Origin: Geothrix sp.
Lineage (GTDB): Bacteria; Acidobacteriota; Holophagae; Holophagales; Holophagaceae
Direction of reading: 5' to 3'
Assembly (NCBI GenBank): GCA_030681515.1
Contig: JAUXSE010000045.1
Location: 57,766-121,765 of the forward strand
Length of the DNA stretch: 64,000 bases
This document shows, one piece after another, positions 58,601 through 64,000 of the stretch. Both the position numbers and the translations under genes were made by a program. The notes under the pieces are model-generated. The model was not told the DNA's origin, searched no databases, and was given only the letters and a program-made list of their open reading frames with translations. The stretch's first letter is position 1. Every line of letters begins with the position of its first letter.

Positions 58601-60572
58601 TCGCCCCGCCATCCCGGTAGACGTGAACCGGAAGACCCATAGTCGAATCGTATTCAGTGCGCACAACGGACGCCGGGGCAATGGTCGCACCATTCTGGAG
58701 GTTAAACCGCGTGTTCGTGACGGTGATGGGACGGTTGAAATCCAGAAGGTTGAAGTGTGTGTCCCACTCGTAGGCGGTGGTTCCGGCGGGTGGTTCGTTG
58801 ACGTAAATGGTTCCGACATACAGCTTCTGTTGTTGGACTTGAAGATTCTTCGAATCAACATAGGTCACTGCAACCGTACGATCGGGTTCCCCCTGCCGAA
58901 TGGTCGTTGTTCCCGAAAGCATGGATGCCGTCGAATCAACACCCCCGGGCACCAAAGCGTTGGTCTGGGTTGCTAGGACCGAACCATCCGCCGCAAGCAA
59001 GCGATAAGACATCAGTGAACCGTTGCTGTAATCGCGTTCGGAGGTCGTTGGTGCATAGTTTAGTTCGGTAGACCTCCCGGGCGTACCCTTGGACGTAAAC
59101 CAGGCTTTATAAATGGTTTGCCACTGGGTTTGCGCCCCTCCATCAGGAAGGGTTCTCGTCCAGGTTTGCCTCCAGGTCTCATTCGTTGCGGAATCCAGCA
59201 GGTCCATTTGTCTTGCGGCATATAAATACGTGTCGTCGATCGAAGCTTTCCAAGTTCCAATGGGATCCAGAATGCGCCCACTACCCACCCCACCAGGCGT
59301 GATGAACATGTTGGTCGAGTAGACCCACGATGCCTGCACACCTAGGGCGTCGGTGGCACCAGCAAGAGAGGCGTGATTCCCGTCGTACCCAAAACTCCAC
59401 GTCATCGTCGGGCAGGCCGTGGGGTTTGAGGGCGGTGGCGCCGACGGCTTCACCGGGGTTGCTCCACCCCACGAAGGCATGGCCACTGCATCGGGGCCGC
59501 CGATCTGAACCTGAGTCGGCCGCATGATCGGGCCCGGCACGTCAGGGCTGATGACACCTGACGGGGCCGTAAGTGCTGACATGGTGTTCGGCCTTGAGGT
59601 TGAAAGGCCAGGGTAGCCCTTCACATATAGAGAGGGGGCTGCCACGCCGACAAAATCCGCTCGGACGAGCTCAACCTCGGTCGTAACGCTGCTCAGGTAT
59701 GTAGCCCAACTCAGCTTCACACCCTTTCCGCGCTGGTTGGAGGCCACAACACAGTGGGCGGCCGACATGCCCGAACCTAGGCCAGAGGTAGTCTGGGTCC
59801 ACTGGAAGGTCACTGAATGTCCGAACCGGTCTACCCAAAGGATCGGAACCCAAGCATTGAAGGTCGCCACGAAGGCATATACTCGGGCGCGATCCTTGTC
59901 CATCAGCACCGTGTACTGCGTTGGCGCTGCACCGTAGTTCACCGGGTTGTGTGCCTGGAGTGTGCCCTGCCAGGATCCGAATTCGGTCGGGCCAGCCGTA
60001 TAAACTCCCAGCGTACCGCTCAAATCGACCATCACCGACGAAGCATCCTTCGCCGAGAATGCAAATTTCTGTGCGAGATCGAACGTTCCGGAACTCAGAT
60101 TGCTGAAAGCCGAGAAATCCCCCTTGCGCAGTGACCTGCCATCCTCCAGCACATAGGAAGGCGACTCTGGCACACCCGCATACGTAGCGCCACCCGTGAT
60201 GTAACCAAAATGAATGGTCGCGTACATGGGCCGATCGAGAAAGGACTGGCCTTGATCCACCCACTCATTGCTCCAATACCAGCGTCCGTCATCGGTGTAG
60301 ACCTTTGTGCGTATGGACTGCCAAAGGTGATTGACCTGTACCGCATGGGAGGCGTTCATTCCCACGACAAGAGGAATCGGAAGCTCTCCCTGCACCGTGG
60401 CAACAGGCAACGACATGGTGACGGCTCCCGCTGCCGGAGAGACGTTCCACCCTCCACCTGACTGCGCGATCGCGATTGGATCCGCCAACCGAAAGCGCGT
60501 CTGGGCAAAGGCAAGTCCACCGCTAAACAAAGCGGTCAGAATCAAGAATTTTGTATAGCGAGCTACGGACAC
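55614..60572 (-). CDS. Rhs/YD-repeat protein with divergent C-terminus
   Basis: About 1652 residues. Signal peptide (RYTKFLILTALFSGGLAFAQ); an N-terminal domain of about 500 residues; YD/Rhs repeats through the middle (ESQTNFDSAGRPQSI, TEFTYDIYGRLVSQKE, IQYDYDSFGRLNSITYP, YQYWPDA); the Rhs core end (HLGTPRVI..., YGEYISNYSSGYQPLTGYTGHVQTDATRLIYMRGRYYSPSWHRFLN...) and then a switch after SGM to a Gly/Ser-rich variable region of about 220 residues ending in a Gly-rich beta domain. Start GTG 60572 has GGAG 5 bases upstream; ATG 60590 is the alternative. Exported; possible contact-dependent toxin or adhesin. The C-terminus matches no toxin I know. Confidence 0.88.
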   Translation of the reverse strand: MSVARYTKFLILTALFSGGLAFAQTRFRLADPIAIAQSGGGWNVSPAAGAVTMSLPVATVQGELPIPLVVGMNASHAVQVNHLWQSIRTKVYTDDGRWYWSNEWVDQGQSFLDRPMYATIHFGYITGGATYAGVPESPSYVLEDGRSLRKGDFSAFSNLSSGTFDLAQKFAFSAKDASSVMVDLSGTLGVYTAGPTEFGSWQGTLQAHNPVNYGAAPTQYTVLMDKDRARVYAFVATFNAWVPILWVDRFGHSVTFQWTQTTSGLGSGMSAAHCVVASNQRGKGVKLSWATYLSSVTTEVELVRADFVGVAAPSLYVKGYPGLSTSRPNTMSALTAPSGVISPDVPGPIMRPTQVQIGGPDAVAMPSWGGATPVKPSAPPPSNPTACPTMTWSFGYDGNHASLAGATDALGVQASWVYSTNMFITPGGVGSGRILDPIGTWKASIDDTYLYAARQMDLLDSATNETWRQTWTRTLPDGGAQTQWQTIYKAWFTSKGTPGRSTELNYAPTTSERDYSNGSLMSYRLLAADGSVLATQTNALVPGGVDSTASMLSGTTTIRQGEPDRTVAVTYVDSKNLQVQQQKLYVGTIYVNEPPAGTTAYEWDTHFNLLDFNRPITVTNTRFNLQNGATIAPASVVRTEYDSTMGLPVHVYRDGGATGKDGQALSYDSDGRASFMQVAHDEPGFSGIAPYDLSVGFDPVTGLPQSKTTSYWDPDSTQRSTLVESQTNFDSAGRPQSITNARGLVTTLDFDLRGRVRTKSTAGVGAIIYAFPDEKTTTITQNSRTITERRDGFGRLLSRSNPDGSKTEFTYDIYGRLVSQKEITWNGSGRTSTTGYDDLDRVTSQLSPNSTGISIGYTKESGAYATSNELAVITRSAMGTGISSKEYRDVFGQVVKQIAPTGEITTATYDGSGNQIKVTITPPAGSSIMIPQDRLFNYDGLGRMTSKSEPETGTITFGNFNGLNQPCLINEGVVSNQPTRSRTLLYDGIGRLRRVSGGSDSLSYVYQGADLQSAISSHGSESVVQTYQYWPDAAKGKRLKQESTNTVGISPGFSPTIQYDYDSFGRLNSITYPSLRVVTYDYDQDSRIVGIKNNGQPLVSNVGFDDWGNRSTINFASGASSEWKSKDFGLHLDTWTIKYSTATTLSGPRSYGYDTAERLTLAGEWSITPDASGRVLAANAAALGINTTHSHDAYGNNIYHSATGAGVPPTMNYFSFGPQPTNGVPGGSTGWSINGMGEATQIGLETGSNQGVALGWDGLGRLAAANATPSGVIQSYRYAPSGLRINIIDAAQSANNRRFAYSTGGLLLAEYNDSGWKRDVIYLGSEAIAEIDVTGVYELHNDHLGTPRVITRGSSIVGTQTFGPYGEYISNYSSGYQPLTGYTGHVQTDATRLIYMRGRYYSPSWHRFLNSDQGVDENQLNQRAYVGGSPFMATDPSGMCGRWVQSQSSQVGDGPWVPGIWYWVEESCGGGDSIGPIPGPGQPGGGGGGGQGGPGTTATPQSPQPKKDCPGTGARTPDGYSFSAGFVFGMGGWVNLTVDRYGTSYLGLNGGTGFLGKSLSATAVWLTQSNTPTPQQLESHFSGWSGNVAAGYGLGGALGTSSSSQSFELGGTLPGFTAGGGYSINLTDATKPNPNQNPHSYTYQGQKLERCY

Positions 60573-60612
60573 GACAACTCCCGTCACCATGAATTGAGAT
60601 TTCCGAACAGGG

Positions 60613-61011
60613 CTACTCGCGCCAAAAGGAACCCTCGTCATCCCCGACACGGATGTTCACGAGGCGGAGCTTTGGCAATACCGATGGTGCCTGGCCCACA
60701 TAGGGAATGAACGGACCGGCCACCTTATTAGATGGGAGATGAATGCGTCCATTTACAGCGACTGAATCCGCCGCCTGAATTCCTTCCAGATAGAATCCGA
60801 AATGCAACGGGGCGGAGCCAAAGTTCTTGAACTGAACCTGCCACCCAGTGGGGGTGGGCTCCAGCTGGTAGCGAATATCAACGGAATCGCTCGGAGCAGC
60901 CATGAGCGATAACCAGGCTTCCTGGGTGGATACTGGGGGCGGCGTCTGAGCAAATAACGCGGGCCCTGATACTGCCGCGGTGAGCACCGACACAAAGACG
61001 ATCTGGTTCAT
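60613..61011 (-). CDS. Small secreted protein upstream of Rhs
   Basis: 132 residues. Signal peptide (MNQIVFVSVLTAAVSGPALFAQ), then a beta-rich domain (SVDIRYQLEPTPTGWQVQFKNFGSAPLHFGFYLEGIQ) resembling a small beta-sandwich; ends with acidic/aromatic residues. Same strand as the Rhs gene and 40 bases before it, so likely an operon partner. The frame can be opened to 61266 but the extra part has no signal or family features. Codon use is lower-GC. No other gene is seen up to 61314. Confidence 0.6.
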   Translation of the reverse strand: MNQIVFVSVLTAAVSGPALFAQTPPPVSTQEAWLSLMAAPSDSVDIRYQLEPTPTGWQVQFKNFGSAPLHFGFYLEGIQAADSVAVNGRIHLPSNKVAGPFIPYVGQAPSVLPKLRLVNIRVGDDEGSFWRE

Positions 61012-61314
61012 TGGGGCATCCGTTTTGTTTAGGGAAAACAAGGGGAAGCGAATAGATCCAACACACTTGGGGATTAGGGCAATTGTTGCCGTTGAGCCTA
61101 CGATGGCGCCTAGAAGACCTGCAAGTAATTTCCGTGAACAGGCGAATTTCCACCCTGAACGGTAAGCACAAAGGTCCGCGAGTGAAGACTCCTGCGTTTC
61201 CTCTGTCTCAAATAGCTTGGCGCGGGGGGGACAGGATGCGGAGCGGAGAATGAGAGCCAAGAACACAGGACGCCCTGGCCCAGGCCAACGGTCGGCGCGT
61301 GCGATCCCCCCCGG

Positions 61315-62571
61315 TCACGCGGTCGCCAGCCCCTTGCGCAGATCCGGGTGGACGGGCAGGCGGATCTTGAAGGAACTTCCCTTGCCCGGTTCGCTGGCGA
61401 CCTGCAGGTTTCCGCCATGCCCATGCACGATGCCATACACCACCGAAAGGCCGAGCCCGGTGCCCTGGCCCAGTTCCTTGGTGGTGAAGAAGGGCTCGAA
61501 GATCCGTTCCATGGTGAGCGGATCCATGCCGCAGCCCGTGTCCTCGATGGTGAGCAGGACGCAGGGCTCCAGGAAGGATTGATCGCCCACCCTCCGGCCG
61601 GCTTCCGCGGGCTGGAGGTGAATGGACAGGACGCCTCCGTCCGGCTGCATGGCCTGGCTTCCGTTGATGCCCAGATTCATGATCACCTGATGGAGCTGGG
61701 AAGGATCCCCGAGAATCCGGATCCCCTGGGCCAGATCATTCCGCACCTCCACGTTCTTCGGGAGCGTGGCCTGAAGGAGGCTGGCCACTTCCGTGACGAG
61801 GCCCGTGAGGTCGAAGGGGATCCAGGTATCATCCGTGCGACGGCTGAAATTCAGGATCTGGGCGCTCAGTTCCCTGGCGCGGCCACCCACCTGCTGGATG
61901 ATCTCCAGCTTTCTCTGGATGGGGCTATCCGGTCCGACCTGAACCTCGATGAGCTCGGCCGCATTGAGAATGGCGCCGATCAGGTTGTTGAAGTCGTGGG
62001 CCATGCCGCCCGCCACGGCCCCAAGGGCATCCATCTTCTGGGCCTGGCGGAGATGGCGGTCCTTCTCCACCTCCAGGGTGATATCCCTGAGCCGCACCAC
62101 CAGGGACTCGACGGTGCCCTCGACGGTGCGCACCGGGGACACCGTGCCCTCGAAGGTGATGGTCTTGCCGGCAAGGGTCTTCAAGGAGGAGCGGCCTGTC
62201 CAGGCCTGGCCCGAGCGCGCCTGCTCCAGAGCCGTGGCCAGGATCCGGCACTCGAACAGGTCCATGAACATCTGCTTCGGGGCCCAGTGGCTGGGCTGCC
62301 CGAATATCTGCGCAAAAAGGGCGTTCGAATAGATGATGGCGCCATTCCCGGCATCCAGGATGGCGATGACCTCCATGACCTGATCGAGGGCGGAGGAGAG
62401 GCGATTGCTCGTCTCCTCCAGTTGCCGTTTTTCCCTGACATCTTTGGCCACTGCCACGCTCTCCCGATACCTGGAATCGCTGAGACTCGCGTACTTCCCC
62501 GGCCCGAACGGCCGATGGGTGGGAAGGGGACTGGGATGACGGGAGGAATGGTCCACTTGATTCGTACCCAT
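61315..62571 (-). CDS. Soluble PAS-domain sensor histidine kinase
   Basis: 418 residues without membrane spans. A PAS domain (VMEVIAILDAGNGAIIYSNALFAQIFG), a HisKA dimerisation domain with phospho-acceptor His in GGMAHDFNNLIGAIL, and an HATPase domain with N box (QVIMNLGINGSQAM), G1 box (IEDTGCGMD), F box (IFEPFFTTK) and G2 box (GQGTGLGLSVVYGI). This HDFNN type usually works with NtrC-like or receiver-only partners; no regulator is directly paired with it here. Confidence 0.92.
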   Translation of the reverse strand: MGTNQVDHSSRHPSPLPTHRPFGPGKYASLSDSRYRESVAVAKDVREKRQLEETSNRLSSALDQVMEVIAILDAGNGAIIYSNALFAQIFGQPSHWAPKQMFMDLFECRILATALEQARSGQAWTGRSSLKTLAGKTITFEGTVSPVRTVEGTVESLVVRLRDITLEVEKDRHLRQAQKMDALGAVAGGMAHDFNNLIGAILNAAELIEVQVGPDSPIQRKLEIIQQVGGRARELSAQILNFSRRTDDTWIPFDLTGLVTEVASLLQATLPKNVEVRNDLAQGIRILGDPSQLHQVIMNLGINGSQAMQPDGGVLSIHLQPAEAGRRVGDQSFLEPCVLLTIEDTGCGMDPLTMERIFEPFFTTKELGQGTGLGLSVVYGIVHGHGGNLQVASEPGKGSSFKIRLPVHPDLRKGLATA

Positions 62572-62736
62572 GGAATCTCCTGGATCTCAAACCCGCATGA
62601 ACAAGCCGGGAAAGGGGATCTCAAGACCTTTCGGAAGGGTAGATCCCGCCATGAAGGAAAGGCTCGAATTCCGCCGAACGGTGTACTTTTCGCCTCCGAA
62701 CGGTCATTTAGGCGAAAATCCGTCCCTCCGGAGCCA

Positions 62737-63477
62737 TCAAATGATTCCAGCCCGGATGCTATCCCTCGTCCGGGAGGTCATGGCGCGGCTGACGGTCAAT
62801 TCCACCTTGGGGGCGATCAGCACCTTCGTCCGCCCCACCGAGGTGGTACGGACCCCCTTGACCATCTGGGGCCGCAGCAGCAGGTGGCGCTGGATCCGCA
62901 ACATGCCATCGTCCGGAAAGGCCACTTCCACCTCCGCCAGGGAGCTCCAGCGGGTCACATAGCGGTTCAGGCCCCGGCAGGCCCAGACCCGGTCGTCCGC
63001 CAGCTCGAAATGGGTGACGAGATCCAGTTCCATGAAGATTTCCCCTTCGCCAGCCTTGATGGGGAAGCGCACGGGGGGCGGCAGCAGGGTCTTCAGTTCG
63101 ATGGGGGAAAGGGGCCGGATGAGGTGATTCCGCACCCGCCGCAGACACTTGGCCAGCCGGTCCTCGAACACCGGCTTCAACAGGTAGTCCACGGCGGCCA
63201 GCTCGAAGGCGCGCACCGCGTAGGTGGAATGGGCGGTCACGAAGACCACGGGAGGACAACCCGGAACCTCCGCCAGGATCTCCATGCCGTTGGGGCCGGG
63301 CATCTGGATATCCAGGAAGATCACATCCACGTCATGCGGCGTTTTCAGCCAATGGAGCAGGGCCAGGCCATCCCCGAGGGCAGCCACCACCAGGCACCCG
63401 GCTTCCTGGAGCAAACGGGACAGCCGCTCCCTGGCCAGGGGCTCATCATCAACCACCAGGGCTTTTAGGCGTTCCAT
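62737..63477 (-). CDS. LytTR-type response regulator
   Basis: 246 residues. N-terminal receiver domain with acidic pocket DDEP, the phospho-acceptor Asp in IFLDIQMPG, Thr in FVTAHSTYA and Lys in YLLKPV; C-terminal LytTR DNA-binding domain (WACRGLNRYVTRWSSLAEVEVAF, LRIQRHLLLRPQMV). Typically regulates exopolysaccharide, autolysin or pilus genes. The start (ATG 63477, alternative 63483) overlaps the end of the upstream kinase gene by 29 bases, so they form a two-component pair. Confidence 0.93.
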   Translation of the reverse strand: MERLKALVVDDEPLARERLSRLLQEAGCLVVAALGDGLALLHWLKTPHDVDVIFLDIQMPGPNGMEILAEVPGCPPVVFVTAHSTYAVRAFELAAVDYLLKPVFEDRLAKCLRRVRNHLIRPLSPIELKTLLPPPVRFPIKAGEGEIFMELDLVTHFELADDRVWACRGLNRYVTRWSSLAEVEVAFPDDGMLRIQRHLLLRPQMVKGVRTTSVGRTKVLIAPKVELTVSRAMTSRTRDSIRAGII

Positions 63478-64000
63478 GGGCATATTCTACTTGGATCGCC
63501 TCCAGCCGGACGCAGGCGAGCGTCCCCTGGCCCGAGGGCCCGATGGAGCAGCTGGCCCGGTTGCCGAAATGCAAGGCCAGCCTTGAGCTCAGATTCTTCA
63601 CGCCGATGCCATTTCCCGCCGGGCCGCCCTGGAAGGGCTCGCCGGAATTCCAGACCTCCAGGAAGATCGTCCCCCCCTGGGTCCGGGCCCGGAGGATCAG
63701 ATCCCCCCCAGGAATGCTGGGGGCGATGCCGTGCTTGATGGCATTTTCCACCAGGGGCTGCAGGAGGAGGGGGGGCACCTCGATGGCATCCAGATCCTCG
63801 TCCCATTCCCACACCACCCGGAGCCGGTCCCCCAGGCGGATGGCCTCCAGGGCCAGGAAATCCGCGATGATCTTGCGCTCCTCCCCCAGGGGCAGCCGCA
63901 TGTACTCCGACGCCCGCATGATGCGGCGGAGCAGGTCCGACAGATGCCGGATGGCCAGCTCCGCCGCCTTGGGGCTCTTGTGGACCAGTTCCGCCAGGCC
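63449..64000 (-). CDS. LytS-type sensor histidine kinase, partial (3' end of the gene)
   Basis: About 183 residues are visible; the 5' end lies beyond the window. His-kinase motif region (ELVHKSPKAAELAIRHLSDLLRRIMR), PPLLLQPLVENAIKHG (LytS N box) and a degenerate G1/G2 region (GPAGNGIGVKNLSSRL) characteristic of the LytS/YehU family. It pairs with the LytTR regulator it overlaps. Input domains (usually membrane spans) are not in view. Confidence 0.92.
   Translation of the reverse strand, partial: GLAELVHKSPKAAELAIRHLSDLLRRIMRASEYMRLPLGEERKIIADFLALEAIRLGDRLRVVWEWDEDLDAIEVPPLLLQPLVENAIKHGIAPSIPGGDLILRARTQGGTIFLEVWNSGEPFQGGPAGNGIGVKNLSSRLALHFGNRASCSIGPSGQGTLACVRLEAIQVEYAHGTPKSPGG

Overview
The window is a 64 kb piece of a high-GC bacterial chromosome (GC-rich third codon positions, mostly GGAG-type ribosome sites, many GTG/TTG starts, ATGA overlaps). 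A heptose kinase, an Omp85-type barrel end, a triheme c-type cytochrome lipoprotein, a type IV prepilin peptidase and the general gene style suggest a Gram-negative of the Acidobacteriota, Holophaga/Geothrix-like. That placement is inference; there is no rRNA in the window. I saw no tRNA, rRNA or CRISPR array.

Layout. 1-6.4 kb: envelope and replication housekeeping (Omp85 end, Trm112-like, rfaE1, tmk, holB, YecH-like, methylmalonyl-CoA epimerase). 6.6-18.9 kb: secreted YXWGXW protein, triheme cytochrome, prepilin peptidase, a toxin-antitoxin pair, cyclophilin, acyltransferase, serine hydrolase lipoprotein, cysE, dnaE and a 7TM protein. 19-22.7 kb: two ATPase/permease pairs of ABC-2 type. 22.7-24.7 kb: an Eco57I/TaqI-like DNA methyltransferase beside a decapitated restriction endonuclease. 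24.8-30.9 kb: M16 peptidase, rlmN, dut, dienelactone-hydrolase-like protein, membrane protein and rsmH, with word-type inverted repeats between genes. 31-34.2 kb: a lower-GC three-gene cassette (HEPN-like protein with an R-x4-H motif, ParA-like ATPase with a KGGVGRS P-loop, large P-loop ATPase) that looks like an anti-phage module. 34.4-36.7 kb: trmO, a membrane protein, pfkA.

36.7-53 kb is the most unusual part. Ten tightly packed minus-strand genes run from a small winged-helix-like protein through a GH108 endolysin, a 3TM holin, a membrane metallophosphoesterase, an alpha/beta hydrolase with a Cys nucleophile, an acetoacetate-decarboxylase-like protein, two small membrane proteins and a patatin phospholipase to a GMC oxidoreductase. 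Upstream lies a sigma-54 activator gene followed by a 1072-residue membrane protein, and further on a 711-residue protein of unknown family. The upstream regions of the ten-gene operon and of the 711-residue gene carry the same regulatory module: a consensus -24/-12 sigma-54 promoter and three TGGGTC-type sites at identical distances, with no insertion or deletion over 183 bp. This implies one sigma-54 regulon joining lysis-type enzymes, lipid enzymes and two unknown large proteins.

53-55 kb holds a broken IS5-type transposase and an IS66 remnant. 55-61 kb is lower in GC and carries an Rhs/YD-repeat protein with a small membrane protein downstream (possible immunity) and a small secreted protein upstream. 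61.3-64 kb holds a soluble PAS histidine kinase, a LytTR response regulator and the 3' end of a LytS-type kinase running off the window.
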